From Rhizobiaceae bacterium (lineage in GTDB: Bacteria > Pseudomonadota > Alphaproteobacteria > Rhizobiales > Rhizobiaceae), in assembly GCA_019635775.1 (NCBI GenBank), contig JAHBYU010000006.1, positions 1 to 64,000 of the forward strand: a DNA stretch of 64,000 nucleotides. The letters run 5' to 3'. This document shows, piece after piece, positions 8,207 to 21,296 of this stretch. Both the position numbers and the translations under genes were made by a program. A model generated the notes under the pieces. That model was not told the DNA's origin and searched no databases. It worked only from the letters and a program-made list of their open reading frames with translations. Positions within the stretch are counted from its first letter, which is position 1. Every line of letters starts with the position of its first letter.

Positions 8207-8907
8207 CCAGGAAACCGGTCAAGCCCGGCGAAACACGTGTCCTGCGCACGAAGGTCAAGAAGAAGCGCGGGCTGAAGGAGTCGTCCCGGCGCTGGCTAGA
8301 GCGCCACATGAACGATCCCTACGTCCAGCGCTCCAAGGCAGACGGCTACCGCTCGCGTGCGGCCTACAAGCTTATCGAGATCGATGATCGCTACAAGCTG
8401 CTCAAGCCGGGGATGAAGGTCATCGATCTCGGGGCTGCCCCCGGTGGGTGGTGCCAAGTCGCGGCGGCGCGCACCAAATCCAGTCCGGAAAACCCGCAAG
8501 TGGTCGGAATCGACTACCTTGGCATGGACGCAGTGCCAGGCGCGACTGTGCTGGAGATGGATTTCCTGGATAACGCTGCCCCGAAAAAGCTTGTCGAACT
8601 GCTCGAAGGCGAACCCGACATCGTGCTTTCTGACATGGCTGCACCGACCACCGGTCATCGCCGCACTGATCATATCCGCACAGAACATTTGTGTGAGGTT
8701 GCGGCGGATTTCGCGATATCGGTGCTGAAGCCTGGCGGACATTTCCTTTCCAAGACCTTTCAGGGGGGTACGGAGCACACGGTTCTCGACCTCCTGAAGA
8801 AAAACTTCCGCTCGGTCCATCATGTAAAGCCCCCGGCTTCACGCGATGAGTCGGTCGAGCTTTACTTGCTCGCCAAGGACTTTAAGGGCCGAGGCGAGGG
8901 CGACTAG
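8203..8907 (+). CDS. rlmE: 23S rRNA (uridine-2'-O)-methyltransferase RlmE (FtsJ/RrmJ)
   Basis: 234 residues. It transfers methyl from SAM to the 2'-O of U2552 (E. coli numbering) during late 50S assembly. The start is the ATG overlapping the ppx stop (ATGA). A lysine-rich N-terminus leads into S-R-A-A-Y-K-L, the SAM motif D-L-G-A-A-P-G-G-W, the acidic motif L-S-D-M-A-A-P, and the catalytic lysine in L-S-K-T-F-Q-G-G. The final S-V-E-L-Y-L carries the catalytic glutamate, so the K-D-K-E set is complete. The ppx-rlmE order is common in rhizobia. It converges on the downstream MFS gene with an 18-bp gap. Confidence 0.95.
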   Translation: MTRKPVKPGETRVLRTKVKKKRGLKESSRRWLERHMNDPYVQRSKADGYRSRAAYKLIEIDDRYKLLKPGMKVIDLGAAPGGWCQVAAARTKSSPENPQVVGIDYLGMDAVPGATVLEMDFLDNAAPKKLVELLEGEPDIVLSDMAAPTTGHRRTDHIRTEHLCEVAADFAISVLKPGGHFLSKTFQGGTEHTVLDLLKKNFRSVHHVKPPASRDESVELYLLAKDFKGRGEGD

Positions 8908-8925
8908 CTGTAGCCTTGACCATCT

Positions 8926-10335
8926 CTAACCGTGCGGACGAGCGCCGCCGTCTCCAAGAGGGACGCGATGACCCGACACAGCTGCTCCGGCGTTTGCATG
9001 AAGTGAAAGGAATGGAACCATCGCCAGCGCGCTGATTGTGCCTACGATCACGAAGGCTGCGGAGAATGCGGATTGTCCGGTCGGCTCCCCGGTCAGGTAG
9101 TAGCTCCCTTCCAGAATTCCGCCTCCGACCGCTACGCCGATGGCCATGGTGATTTGCTGCATCGCAGCCGAGATGGCCGTCGCCTGACTGGACTCCTTCT
9201 CATCGATCTCGGCGAAGACCAGCGCGTTGGAGGAGGTGAAAAAAAGCGAACGCAGGAAGCCTGCCGACACCAGCACGGCGATGATTGCCATATGCGACGT
9301 TTGTGCGGTGAAAAGCGCGTTTGCGGCGATAAGGCATCCCGACAGCATCGCTGCTGCAACGAGAACGGTCCTAAATCCCGCCGCCCGAAGGATGCGTGAT
9401 GCGAAGAACTTGAGCCCTAGTGCCCCGAACGCAGATGCGAAGGTCAGCATACCGGACTGGAAGGGCGTGAGGCCGAAGCCGAGTTGGAACAGGAGTGGCA
9501 GCAGGAACGGAACCGCACCAGCTCCGATGCGGTAGATCGAACCGCCGGTAATTGCTGCGCGGAATACCGGATTGCGAAAAAGGGTCAGGTCAAGAATAGG
9601 ATTCGCCGCCAATCGCGCATGTCGGGCGTAGAGCAGGCTCGCTCCCAGACCGATGAGCAAAACGATCAGGCCGACCGCCGGTGGCAATGCGGGGAGGCTG
9701 ACCACCGACAGACCGAAGACGATGCCAGATGCGGCCAGTGCGGACAGGAAGAAGCCCGGCCAGTCGATAGGTTTGACCCCTGCCGGCGCGATGTCGGGCA
9801 GAAAGCGGCCAGATAACACGATTCCGGCAATGCCGATCGGCACGTTGATCAGGAAGATCCAGTGCCACGAGAAGAACGTCGTCACAAACCCGCCAACGGG
9901 CGGTCCGACCAGCGGGCCAATCAGACCGGGAATCGTCAACCATGCCATTGCTGACACAAGGTCCCGCTTGGCGGTGGAGCGAACCAGAACAAGGCGCGCG
10001 ACCGGCGTCATCATTGCTCCGCCCATGCCCTGGACGAAACGCGCCGCTACGAACTCCGCAAGCGATCCCGACACTGCGCATGCTATGGATCCCACCATGA
10101 ACACAGCGATGGCGCAACGGAAGACCAGCTTGGCTCCGAATCTGTCGGCTACCCACGCGCTGATAGGGATGAATATCGCCAACGAAACAAGATAGGCGGT
10201 CAGGGCAAGCTTCAATGCGATTGGTGAGGTGCCGATGTCGGCGGCAATCGCCGGCAGAGACGTCGCGATCACCGTCGAATCCATGTTTTCCATGAAAAGC
10301 GCGACGGCGAGGATGAGAGGAACAGTTCGGTTCAA
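8926..10335 (-). CDS. MFS multidrug exporter, DHA2/EmrB-QacA type
   Basis: 469 residues from a TTG start; the next Met lies inside helix 1, so TTG is preferred although no good ribosome site precedes it. About 14 hydrophobic helices are visible. Motif A is present after helix 2 (W-V-A-D-R-F-G-A-K). The helix-1 motif (M-E-N-M-D-S-T-V-I) and the motif C-like glycine/proline-rich helix 5 mark drug:H+ antiporters of the inner membrane. Substrate is unknown. Monocistronic; convergent with rlmE and divergent from guaB across about 245 bp. A partner membrane-fusion protein is not adjacent. Confidence 0.85.
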   Translation of the reverse strand: MNRTVPLILAVALFMENMDSTVIATSLPAIAADIGTSPIALKLALTAYLVSLAIFIPISAWVADRFGAKLVFRCAIAVFMVGSIACAVSGSLAEFVAARFVQGMGGAMMTPVARLVLVRSTAKRDLVSAMAWLTIPGLIGPLVGPPVGGFVTTFFSWHWIFLINVPIGIAGIVLSGRFLPDIAPAGVKPIDWPGFFLSALAASGIVFGLSVVSLPALPPAVGLIVLLIGLGASLLYARHARLAANPILDLTLFRNPVFRAAITGGSIYRIGAGAVPFLLPLLFQLGFGLTPFQSGMLTFASAFGALGLKFFASRILRAAGFRTVLVAAAMLSGCLIAANALFTAQTSHMAIIAVLVSAGFLRSLFFTSSNALVFAEIDEKESSQATAISAAMQQITMAIGVAVGGGILEGSYYLTGEPTGQSAFSAAFVIVGTISALAMVPFLSLHANAGAAVSGHRVPLGDGGARPHG

Positions 10336-10516
10336 GGGGAGGCCAGATAGATTTCCTGAGCTATCTAGGCGTTAGCACGATGCGGCGAGACTGTCTTGAG
10401 ACGCCTTGCGATGGCCGCCATGCACAAATGAGATATGCGTCATGCGCAATGGAGAATCCGTCCTCGTGCAGCTTTTCTTCACATGGCGAACGTGGTACCT
10501 GCCGCTGCCATCCTGA

Positions 10517-13251
<2,735 letters not shown>

Positions 13252-13320
13252 CAAAATCTTCGATCGAACAGTGTGCCCCGTTCATTCCAGCCGGCGAAGC
13301 ATTCGTCAAGCTTTCCGGGG

Positions 13321-14559
13321 TCATTCCTCTAGTGAACTTTTGCCGCTTCTTCGCGCCAGCCGCGCGAATATCGTGCTGGTCCTCAGAAGGGCGGTGAACG
13401 GTCCTCGCTTGCTTGGCGGCACCGCCTCGCGGGCGCTCATGCGGTAGAGGATAATCAGGATAAAGACCGCATAGATCGTCGCGCAGAATACAAACAGCCA
13501 GCGCGGGCCGAAGGTCTGCATGAAAAACGCGGCGATGATAGGTCCGCCGATCGCGCCAAACGAATAGAACATCATCAGCGCGGCGTTGACGAGAACAAAC
13601 TCGCCCTTTGCCGCGCGATCATTCGCGTGTGCTGCGGACAGTGAGTAGAGCGGCATCGCGAAAGAACCGAACACGAAGACCAGCGCGAAGTTGGCAAGCG
13701 GGGTTGTCCCGGCAAGAAAGACGATCGCCAGAGCTGCGAACATCGCACAACAGGTCGTGACAAGCAGGATCCGGCGCCGATCCCATTTGTCAGACAGATG
13801 GCCGAGTGGATACTGGATCATAGCCCCTCCGATGATGCCAATGCTGACAAACGTGACGACGTCGGTAACGGACATGCCGATCTGCTCGGCGTAGACGGGC
13901 GACAGGGTTCGGAAGGCGCTGTTGGTCAACCCGACAGCGATGCAGCCGATCGACGCAAGCGGCGAGATCCGCCATACGCGCTTAAGGTCCAGCTTTACAT
14001 GCTCTGGCGCCGGCGGGTTGGAGCGGTCCGCCAGCGATACGGGCACCAGCGATAGGGTGATCATGATCGACATGATGGCGAAGATCGCAAAGCCATCTGC
14101 GCCGAAGACTGGAATCATGAACTGCGCGCCGGTCACCGACCCGATGTCGATGATGCGATAGAGAGCCAAAACGCGCGCGCGGTCGTGATTCTGGACGCTC
14201 GAATTCATCCAGGCCTCCATGACCGTGAATAAGCCTGCGAAGCAGAAGCCGCTGACGAAGCGCATGGCCGACCAGAATATCGGATCGATGATCAGGACGA
14301 GCAGCAACGTGGCCGATGATGCGATTGCCGCAAGCGCAGAGAAGGAACGAACATAACCGACTGCGTTCATTATGCGCGTGATGAAGATGCAGCCGAGCAG
14401 GAACCCGCCGAAATAGGCGGTTCCGGTCAGGCCGATGACACCCGGAGAGAAGCCCTCCTGAGCGCCCCGAAGTGCAATCAGCGTGCCTTGAAGACCGTTG
14501 CCGCCTAGCAATACGCCGGCGGCTATCAAGAGGGGTATCAGAGGACGTATTGAAGACAT
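13321..14559 (-). CDS. MFS transporter, YcaD-like
   Basis: 412 residues with 12 predicted membrane helices, beginning at an ATG. The sequence resembles the YcaD/UMF-type branch of the major facilitator superfamily: a glycine-rich helix 1, and M-E-A-W-M-N-S in helix 4-5 as seen in YcaD proteins. The loop between helices 8 and 9 carries [10 protein letters not shown], the second-half motif A. Substrate unknown. It is divergent from aspS with a 193-bp gap and is preceded on its own strand by nothing in operon distance. Confidence 0.8.
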   Translation of the reverse strand: MSSIRPLIPLLIAAGVLLGGNGLQGTLIALRGAQEGFSPGVIGLTGTAYFGGFLLGCIFITRIMNAVGYVRSFSALAAIASSATLLLVLIIDPIFWSAMRFVSGFCFAGLFTVMEAWMNSSVQNHDRARVLALYRIIDIGSVTGAQFMIPVFGADGFAIFAIMSIMITLSLVPVSLADRSNPPAPEHVKLDLKRVWRISPLASIGCIAVGLTNSAFRTLSPVYAEQIGMSVTDVVTFVSIGIIGGAMIQYPLGHLSDKWDRRRILLVTTCCAMFAALAIVFLAGTTPLANFALVFVFGSFAMPLYSLSAAHANDRAAKGEFVLVNAALMMFYSFGAIGGPIIAAFFMQTFGPRWLFVFCATIYAVFILIILYRMSAREAVPPSKRGPFTALLRTSTIFARLARRSGKSSLEE

Positions 14560-14752
14560 TTTTGACGGAGCGGTCCGCTTAAGGCGCGTCGTTATGTGGC
14601 ATAGCGCAGCGGATTGCCAGCGCTATCCCGGCAGCGAGTGGCGAGAAAGCGCCTTCAACTTGACAAATCGGGGTCCTCATGCGCTTTTCCGCGCGAATTT
14701 GGGCCGGTGCGTTTGTCATCGGCGTTTGCATATCCCGGAACGAGACATGACG

Positions 14753-16537
14753 ATGCATCGCTACCGCAGCCACACCTGCGCACAATTGACCAAAGCCGAG
14801 ACGGGCAAGACAGTGCGTCTGTCGGGCTGGGTTCACAGGGTACGCGATCATGGTGGCCTGCTCTTCATCGACCTACGCGATCACTATGGCATGACCCAGA
14901 TCGTCGCCGATCCCGACTCGCCGGCCTTCAAGACGGCCGAAATGGTACGCGGAGAATGGGTTATCCGGGTCGACGGCGAGGTGAAGGCGCGCACCCCGGA
15001 GGCGATAAACCCCAATCTTTCGACCGGTGAAATAGAGGTTTTCGCACGCGCGATCGAGGTGCTGTCGGCCGCCAAGGAACTGCCGCTTCCGGTTTTCGGC
15101 GAGCCCGACTACCCAGAAGACATTCGCCTTAAATACCGTTTCCTCGATCTGCGCCGCGAAACGCTGCACAAGAACATCGTCGCACGCACAAAGATCATCG
15201 CAGAGATGCGTCGCCGCATGGAGGGCGCTGGCTTCACCGAGTTCTCGACGCCGATCCTGACCGCTTCCTCTCCGGAAGGAGCGAGGGACTTCCTTGTGCC
15301 GAGCCGTCTGCATGCCGGGAAGTTCTATGCGCTGCCGCAGGCCCCTCAGCAATACAAGCAGCTGATCATGGTGTCTGGCTTCGATCGCTACTTCCAGATC
15401 GCACCATGTTTCCGCGACGAGGATCCACGCGCCGACCGGCTTCCCGGAGAGTTTTATCAGCTCGATCTCGAAATGAGCTTCGTCGAACAGGAGGATGTGC
15501 TCGGCACCATGGAGCCGGTACTGCGTTCTGTCTTCGAGGCCTTCGCGGAGGGCAAGCCGGTGACGCGGGAGTTCCCGCGTATCCCCTACGATACGGCCAT
15601 GCGCAAGTATGGCTCGGACAAGCCGGATCTCCGCAATCCGATCGAAATGCAGGCTGTTTCGGATCATTTCCGTGGTTCCGGCTTCAAGGTTTTTGCCAAC
15701 ATACTCGCCGGGGATGCCAAAGCGGAGATCTGGGCGATACCTGCCAAGACAGGCGGCAGCCGCGCGTTCTGCGACCGCATGAACTCGTGGGCGCAGGGCG
15801 AAGGTCAGCCGGGCTTGGGCTACATCTTCTGGCGCAAGGAGGGTGATAAGCTCGAAGGCGCTGGCCCAATTGCCAAGAACATCGGCGAAGAGCGAACGGA
15901 GGCGATACGTACCCAACTTGGTCTTGAGGATGGTGACGCGGCATTCTTCGTTGCGGGAGACCCGAAGAAATTCGTGTCATTCGCCGGCGCTGCCCGCACC
16001 CGTGCGGGCGAGGAATTGAATCTGGTCGATCGCGACCGCTTCGAACTCTGCTGGATCGTCGATTTCCCGTTCTTTGAATGGAACGAGGACGAGAAGAAGA
16101 TCGACTTCGCGCATAACCCGTTCTCCATGCCGCAGGGCGGCATCGAGGCGCTGAACACACAGGAACCGCTGTCGATCAAGGCGTTCCAGTACGACATGGT
16201 CTGCAACGGCTTCGAGATCGCCTCGGGCGGCATCCGCAACCATCTGCCGGAGACGATGGTCAAGGCGTTCGAGATGGTGGGCTTCAGCCGCGAGACGGTC
16301 GAGGAGCGTTTCGGTGGACTTTACCGCGCGTTCCAGTACGGCGCGCCTCCGCATGGCGGCATGGCCGCGGGCGTTGACCGGATCGTCATGCTCCTGGTCG
16401 GGGCCAAGAACCTGCGCGAGATCACCATGTTCCCGATGAACCAGCAGGCCTACGACCTGTTGATGAACGCGCCATCCGACGCAACGCCGATACAGCTTCG
16501 CGAATTGCACTTGCGCACAGCTCTGCCGCAGAAATAG
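14753..16537 (+). CDS. aspS: Aspartate--tRNA ligase (non-discriminating Asp/Asn type likely)
   Basis: 594 residues from the ATG at 14753; the ATG two codons earlier (14747) is better spaced from GGA and equally possible. The long in-frame extension upstream is not conserved coding. Class II synthetase: an N-terminal OB anticodon-binding fold (1-110), motif 1, motif 2 ([10 protein letters not shown]), the bacterial GAD insertion (about 290-420), and motif 3 (G-V-D-R-I-V-M-L). Alphaproteobacteria usually pair this enzyme with GatCAB to make Asn-tRNA, but no such gene is here. Ends 132 bp before the stop of the convergent secreted-protein gene, with a strong hairpin between them. Confidence 0.96.
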   Translation: MHRYRSHTCAQLTKAETGKTVRLSGWVHRVRDHGGLLFIDLRDHYGMTQIVADPDSPAFKTAEMVRGEWVIRVDGEVKARTPEAINPNLSTGEIEVFARAIEVLSAAKELPLPVFGEPDYPEDIRLKYRFLDLRRETLHKNIVARTKIIAEMRRRMEGAGFTEFSTPILTASSPEGARDFLVPSRLHAGKFYALPQAPQQYKQLIMVSGFDRYFQIAPCFRDEDPRADRLPGEFYQLDLEMSFVEQEDVLGTMEPVLRSVFEAFAEGKPVTREFPRIPYDTAMRKYGSDKPDLRNPIEMQAVSDHFRGSGFKVFANILAGDAKAEIWAIPAKTGGSRAFCDRMNSWAQGEGQPGLGYIFWRKEGDKLEGAGPIAKNIGEERTEAIRTQLGLEDGDAAFFVAGDPKKFVSFAGAARTRAGEELNLVDRDRFELCWIVDFPFFEWNEDEKKIDFAHNPFSMPQGGIEALNTQEPLSIKAFQYDMVCNGFEIASGGIRNHLPETMVKAFEMVGFSRETVEERFGGLYRAFQYGAPPHGGMAAGVDRIVMLLVGAKNLREITMFPMNQQAYDLLMNAPSDATPIQLRELHLRTALPQK

Positions 16538-16622
16538 GGCATGGATCGCTTCGGCGATCCGTATGCGCGGACAGTACGGCATTCCGGGCGGTTTCGCATT
16601 GGATGAAGTCTGCTGTGCGCAT

Positions 16623-16656
16623 GAAGCCAAGCCCGGACGAATCCGGGCTTGGCTTC
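16623..16656. terminator. Bidirectional terminator-like hairpin between aspS and secreted-protein gene
   Basis: A 15-bp perfect stem with arms 16623-16637 and 16642-16656 closes the tetraloop CGAA. It lies between two convergent genes. There is no long T-tract, but the short T runs at each end and the position fit a shared terminator. Confidence 0.7.
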
Positions 16657-16669
16657 GTCTGAGGCGGCC

Positions 16670-17878
16670 TTACTGGTTGGCCTTCAACTGGATGCCAAGG
16701 AGCGACCAGAGGGCTTTCGTGGTAGCGATGCTGTCGCTGGGAGTGGCCATGGAAGCCGCGCCGATCTCGGCGAAGGAAACCGGTGTTGACGGCCTGGCCA
16801 CGATCTCTATGGAGTTCGGATTGTCGAGATAGGCGTTTATTGCCGGCGTGATCTCGCCGGCAAGATCCGCCATCTCGGCCTGCATCAGGGCAAAGGGAAC
16901 GGCACCCTTGGCCATGTTGACGACGTCAGCGGGCTGGGCTCCCTGAAGGCTTGCGACGAGGTTGATAATCCGGCTGGTCAGCGAATCGTCGCTGAAACGA
17001 AGGCTCGCACCATTGAACATGGCGGACGAAAGCATGCCGAGCAGCTCCATTTCCTTCTGGGAGTTTCCGGTTCCGCCATCTGCCGCCGCCTGGGTGGATA
17101 GCTCATTCACTTTCTTGAGGAATTCCGGTGTCAGGCCGCCCAGGTCGAGGGTCATGCCCAGTGAGCCCACATCGTTGACCGTGATATCGTACTGCGGCAT
17201 GTCCCAATGGCCATCAGAGGGCCGCCAGGAACCTTCCATCCTCACGTTGCCGTCGAGTTGGCTGTAGCCGAGCGCCTGGATATAGCCTTTGACGTTGGCG
17301 TCCTCGACGGCAGTCAGGTCGGCAGTGAACTTCTCGACGCCACCGGAGAACGTCAGCGGGCCGCTTCCATCCGCTGGAGACATGTTTCCTGTGGCATTCT
17401 GGAGCGAAAACACTGTTTTTCCCGCCATCTTGACCGAAAGACTGTCGAGAGCGGCGCTCTCAGACATCATCAGACCAGCCATAGGATCGGTGGAGGCTTC
17501 GGCCGGCAGTGAAAGCCCTCCGAAGACGAACGGGCTGACGTCCAGGGCGAAACCTTGATCCGCCATCGAGAAAGGAGCCGTCGCAAGCGTTCCCACGCGG
17601 AAGCCCCCATCCTTTTCGGTAACGTCGGAAAGGGTCAGGTTGCCGATCGGCAGAGCATCCGTCTCGCCAGGTTGCTTCACTGTTACGCCTTCCAGAGTCA
17701 TGGTCGAGGCGTCACCGGTGATATTCGACCAGCTGATCGACATTCCCTGCTTTTCCACCAGCGCCTTCAGGCGGTCGGCAACGGCCGTGACGTCCTGCGC
17801 AAAGGCCGCGTTTGCCGGAAGTGCCAGCAATATCGCCGAAACGGCGAGCGTGCGAATGGCCGCGATGTGTTTGGTCAT
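16670..17878 (-). CDS. Secreted protein of unknown function
   Basis: 402 residues. A clear Sec signal peptide (K-H near the start, hydrophobic core to about residue 22, cleavage near A-F-A-Q) predicts a periplasmic or outer-membrane-associated protein. The mature part is beta-rich and repetitive in style (short stretches of T-L-E-G-V, L-T-L-S-D-V, F-S-G-G-V), with few cysteines and no catalytic motif I recognise. It ends in an amphipathic stretch. The style resembles AsmA/lipid-transfer or DUF2125-like periplasmic proteins, but this is only a general likeness. Monocistronic, divergent from parC. Confidence 0.7.
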   Translation of the reverse strand: MTKHIAAIRTLAVSAILLALPANAAFAQDVTAVADRLKALVEKQGMSISWSNITGDASTMTLEGVTVKQPGETDALPIGNLTLSDVTEKDGGFRVGTLATAPFSMADQGFALDVSPFVFGGLSLPAEASTDPMAGLMMSESAALDSLSVKMAGKTVFSLQNATGNMSPADGSGPLTFSGGVEKFTADLTAVEDANVKGYIQALGYSQLDGNVRMEGSWRPSDGHWDMPQYDITVNDVGSLGMTLDLGGLTPEFLKKVNELSTQAAADGGTGNSQKEMELLGMLSSAMFNGASLRFSDDSLTSRIINLVASLQGAQPADVVNMAKGAVPFALMQAEMADLAGEITPAINAYLDNPNSIEIVARPSTPVSFAEIGAASMATPSDSIATTKALWSLLGIQLKANQ

Positions 17879-18070
17879 GGGTGCCCCTGAGACAGTTGTT
17901 CCTCACGCCCACCAGTCTTCCATGAACTGGACCGGAAAAAGGCGAGGGCGCACAATGCCCGGAAACCGGGCGTGATGGCAATCGCTCCGGCGTCTGGGAG
18001 TGGAGCATGGTGAAAACTGGGTGACTTTGCGGCACTTGCTGCGAATCAGCCTGTCCGCTAACCCGACCGC

Positions 18071-20389
18071 ATGGGAAAACGCCTTGTTCCGCCGCCTTCC
18101 GGAGGTGGCGATCATATTGAGCCGGTCGATCTGAAGGCGGCGCTTGAAGAGCGCTATCTGGCCTATGCCTTGTCGACTATCATGCACCGCGCCCTGCCGG
18201 ATGTGCGCGACGGGCTCAAGCCCGTGCATCGCCGCATCATGCATGCAATGCGGCTGCTCAGGCTGAATCCCGACCAGGGATTCGCCAAGTGCGCGCGCAT
18301 CGTTGGCGAGGTGATGGGCAAGTTCCATCCGCATGGCGACCAGTCCATCTATGATGCGCTTGTTCGCCTCGCGCAGGATTTTGCAGTCCGCTACCCTTTG
18401 GTCGACGGACAGGGGAATTTCGGCAATATCGACGGCGATAACGCCGCTGCCATGCGCTACACCGAAGCGCGCATGACTGAGGTGGCGACCGCTTTGCTCG
18501 AGGGTATCACCGAGGATGCGGTCGACTTCCGCCCGACTTACAATGAGGAGGACGAGGAACCCGTTGTCCTTCCCGGCGCATTTCCGAACATTCTCGCTAA
18601 CGGCTCGTCGGGCATCGCGGTCGGCATGGCGACCTCGATCCCGCCGCATAATGCCGCCGAACTATGCGCTGCCGCGCTTCATTTGATCGACAACCGGGGG
18701 GCATCCGTCGCAGATCTCATGACCTCACCCGAGCAATGGGCGGAGATTCAGGAGCGAGCGAAGACAGAGCCGAAGGCGATGCTTGAATGCAAGGTCCGAG
18801 GTCCAGATTTCCCGACCGGTGGCATCCTGGTTGATGGCTGGGCTTCCATGTTGGAAGCCTATTCAACCGGACGCGGCGGTTTTCGTGTACGCGCCAAATG
18901 GCGTCAGGAGGATCAGGGACGCGGCACCTGGAACATCGTAGTCACTGAAATTCCCTACCAGGTCCAGAAATCGAAGCTGATCGAGAAGATCGCCGAGTTG
19001 CTGCTGGCCCGAAAGCTGCCGCTTCTGGAAGATGTCCGCGATGAGAGCGCAGAAGACATCCGCGTCGTGCTCGTGCCGAAAAGCCGCACGGTCGATCCCG
19101 GACTGATGATGGAATCGCTCTTCAAGCTCACAGAACTGGAGGCGCGCTTCCCGCTCAACATGAACGTGCTTTCTCGCGGGAAGGTGCCGAACGTCCTTTC
19201 GCTGAAGAGTGTGCTTTCAGAATGGCTGGATCATCGGAAAGATGTGCTGATCCGCCGCTCTAAACATCGTCTTGGTGAGATCGAAAGACGTCTCGAAATC
19301 CTCGGCGGCTACCTGATCGCATACCTCAACATCGACGAGGTTATCCGCATCATCCGCGAGGAAGACGAACCAAAGCGGGTCATGATGGCTCGTTGGGAGC
19401 TTACCGATACCCAGGCCGAAGCGATCCTAAACATGCGGCTGCGCGCCTTGCGCAAGCTGGAAGAAATCGAAATTCGAAAGGAATTCGACGCCCTAAGCGA
19501 CGAAAAGAAACAAATAGAAGCGTTGCTCGCGTCCGAAGCCAAGCAGTGGAAGACGATTCGTTGGGAGGTGGGCGAGACGCTCAAGAAATTTGGCCCCTCG
19601 ACAGATCTGGGTCGGCGCAGGACTGATTTCGCAGACGCGCCCGAGGTGGATGTGACCGACATCCATCATGCAATGATCGAGAAGGAACCAGTCACAGTCG
19701 TTGTTTCGGAAAAGGGCTGGCTGCGGGCAATGAAAGGCCATCTGGGCGACTTCTCGACACTTGCCTTCAAGGAGGGCGATGGACTGAAACTGGCGTTCCA
19801 TGCCCAGACAACAGACAAGATCGTCGTCTTCACCACCGGGGGAAAGTTCTACACGATTGGCGCCGATCGCCTGCCTGGTGGGCGTGGGCATGGCGAGCCG
19901 ATACGCATCATCGTGGACATGGAAAACGATCAGGATATCGTGACCGCCTTCGTGCACGACCCGAACCGCAAGCTGCTTCTGGCAAGCCACCTAGGCAACG
20001 GCTTTGTGGTGCCAGAGACGGAAGTGATCGCAAACACACGCAAAGGCAAGCAGGTGATGAACGTCAAGTCGCCTGACGAAGCGTCGCATTGCGTGATGCT
20101 GGACGGCGACCATGTCGCTATCGTCGGTGAGAATCGCAAGATGCTGGTATTCCCGCTTTCGGAGATTCCAGAGATGGCGCGAGGGAAAGGCGTCCGGCTC
20201 CAGAAATATAAGGACGGCGGTGTGCTCGACCTTAAGACCTTTGCCGTCTCGGAAGGCCTTTCATGGGTGGATTCGGCCGAGCGGACTTTCACGCGCAGCC
20301 GGGAAGAACTGTCCGAATGGTTCGGAGCACGTGCCTCCGCTGGGCGCATGGTGCCCAAGGGCTTTCCGCGCACAGGCAAGTTTGGCTAG
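18071..20389 (+). CDS. parC: DNA topoisomerase IV subunit A
   Basis: 772 residues. Together with ParE it decatenates chromosomes after replication. The winged-helix/tower breakage-reunion domain contains the nucleophile Y130 in A-M-R-Y-T-E-A-R-M. The quinolone region reads H-P-H-G-D-Q91-S-I-Y-D95, so glutamine stands where E. coli ParC has S80. A shortened C-terminal beta-pinwheel region (about 520-740) contains degenerate blade repeats, as expected for alphaproteobacterial ParC rather than GyrA, and there is no GyrA-box. A factor-independent terminator follows 28 bp after the stop. Confidence 0.93.
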   Translation: MGKRLVPPPSGGGDHIEPVDLKAALEERYLAYALSTIMHRALPDVRDGLKPVHRRIMHAMRLLRLNPDQGFAKCARIVGEVMGKFHPHGDQSIYDALVRLAQDFAVRYPLVDGQGNFGNIDGDNAAAMRYTEARMTEVATALLEGITEDAVDFRPTYNEEDEEPVVLPGAFPNILANGSSGIAVGMATSIPPHNAAELCAAALHLIDNRGASVADLMTSPEQWAEIQERAKTEPKAMLECKVRGPDFPTGGILVDGWASMLEAYSTGRGGFRVRAKWRQEDQGRGTWNIVVTEIPYQVQKSKLIEKIAELLLARKLPLLEDVRDESAEDIRVVLVPKSRTVDPGLMMESLFKLTELEARFPLNMNVLSRGKVPNVLSLKSVLSEWLDHRKDVLIRRSKHRLGEIERRLEILGGYLIAYLNIDEVIRIIREEDEPKRVMMARWELTDTQAEAILNMRLRALRKLEEIEIRKEFDALSDEKKQIEALLASEAKQWKTIRWEVGETLKKFGPSTDLGRRRTDFADAPEVDVTDIHHAMIEKEPVTVVVSEKGWLRAMKGHLGDFSTLAFKEGDGLKLAFHAQTTDKIVVFTTGGKFYTIGADRLPGGRGHGEPIRIIVDMENDQDIVTAFVHDPNRKLLLASHLGNGFVVPETEVIANTRKGKQVMNVKSPDEASHCVMLDGDHVAIVGENRKMLVFPLSEIPEMARGKGVRLQKYKDGGVLDLKTFAVSEGLSWVDSAERTFTRSREELSEWFGARASAGRMVPKGFPRTGKFG

Positions 20390-20417
20390 CGCACGAGTTC
20401 GACGCAACCAGCTTTCG

Positions 20418-20444
20418 GGGCGCTCGATTTGGGCGCCCTTTTTT
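20418..20444 (+). terminator. Factor-independent terminator of parC
   Basis: The stem GGGCGC (20418-20423) pairs with GCGCCC (20433-20438), followed directly by six T (20439-20444). Confidence 0.8.
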
Positions 20445-20507
20445 GCGTGCCCGGATAGTTTGTGGTCGGGTCTAGTCCTCACCTGTCGGATTTTGCACTG
20501 CAACAAC

Positions 20508-20537
20508 TTGACGGCGAATGATCATTCGCATTATAGG
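20508..20537 (+). promoter_or_regulatory. Sigma70 promoter of the TetR-RND operon
   Basis: -35 TTGACG (20508-20513) and -10 TATAGG (20532-20537), or TTATAG one base earlier, with a spacer of 17-18 bases. The whole spacer is occupied by an operator palindrome, so bound repressor would block RNA polymerase. Confidence 0.65.
20514..20529. promoter_or_regulatory. TetR operator site 1 (16-bp perfect palindrome)
   Basis: GCGAATGATCATTCGC fills the spacer between -35 and -10. Its centre is 23 bp from site 2. Confidence 0.75.
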
Positions 20538-20538
20538 A

Positions 20539-20550
20539 GAATGATCATTC
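20539..20550. promoter_or_regulatory. TetR operator site 2 (12-bp perfect palindrome)
   Basis: GAATGATCATTC repeats the core of site 1 and covers the expected transcription start. Confidence 0.7.
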
Positions 20551-20561
20551 GCATTAAGTGA

Positions 20562-20577
20562 GAGCGAACATTCGCTC
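20562..20577. promoter_or_regulatory. TetR operator site 3 (degenerate palindrome)
   Basis: GAGCGAACATTCGCTC keeps the GCGAA..TTCGC arms with an imperfect, two-base centre. It ends 12 bases before the regulator's ATG. Its centre is 25 bp from site 2. Confidence 0.55.
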
Positions 20578-20589
20578 CGGAAAGACTTC

Positions 20590-21291
20590 ATGGAAGATCT
20601 GGCATTTTTCGAGGCGACCCAAGCCGAACCTTTGGAAGCTGGCGCGCAGACGCGCGCCGAACGGCGTGATCAGCAGATTCAGCGGATTCTGGAGGCGGCA
20701 AAAAACTGCTTTGTCAGGTCCGGTTTTCAGGGGGCCTCGATGCAGCAGATCTGCGTCGAATGCGGGATGAGCCCGGGCGCGCTCTATCGGTACTTTCCTT
20801 CCAAGGAATCGATCGTCGAGGCGATCTGCGAAGCCGATCGTCAGGACGAAATGACATGCTTCGGTGTACTCAAGCAGCCACAATCGGCAGTGGAGGGCCT
20901 CGTCGAGGCCGCGATTGCCCATATCCTCCACACCCACGAAAAAGGCAGCGCACCGCTCTTTGCCGAGATGCGCTCGGAATCCATGCGCAACGAGGCTGTC
21001 CGCTGCACGGTGGACGGTCACAAGCAGCAGATTGCGAACATGATCGCGCCTTTGCTTAAGGGGGCTATCGAACGCGGGGAGATCGATCCGCAGGTCGATC
21101 TCCAGACGCTGATGGCGGTGGTCATGTCGATAGGCGAGGGCCTTGCGATAAACGATCTTCCCTCACGAGGAGTGGCTCTCGACCAACTGGAAATCGTGCT
21201 GCGTGCCATGATTGTGGGCATGCTGCGTCCGACAGGGCACACGGACGGCGAACAGTCATCGGTGCCGGCCACATTTTCTTCGTTCGGGTGA
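20590..21291 (+). CDS. TetR-family transcriptional regulator of the RND operon
   Basis: 233 residues. The helix-turn-helix lies at about residues 35-80 (M-Q-Q-I-C-V-E-C-G-M-S-P-G-A-L-Y-R-Y-F), typical of TetR/AcrR repressors. The C-terminal ligand domain is variable, with a TetR_C_6-like feel. It is the first gene of an operon with an RND adaptor and pump: its stop overlaps or abuts the adaptor start. Three related palindromes sit on its own promoter, so autoregulation and drug-responsive derepression of the pump are likely. Inducer unknown. Confidence 0.9.
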   Translation: MEDLAFFEATQAEPLEAGAQTRAERRDQQIQRILEAAKNCFVRSGFQGASMQQICVECGMSPGALYRYFPSKESIVEAICEADRQDEMTCFGVLKQPQSAVEGLVEAAIAHILHTHEKGSAPLFAEMRSESMRNEAVRCTVDGHKQQIANMIAPLLKGAIERGEIDPQVDLQTLMAVVMSIGEGLAINDLPSRGVALDQLEIVLRAMIVGMLRPTGHTDGEQSSVPATFSSFG

Positions 21292-21296
21292 TCAAT

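Noticed and set aside
14873-15916. 347-residue antisense frame over aspS
   Set aside because: Lies wholly inside a conserved synthetase gene; no motif or ribosome site.
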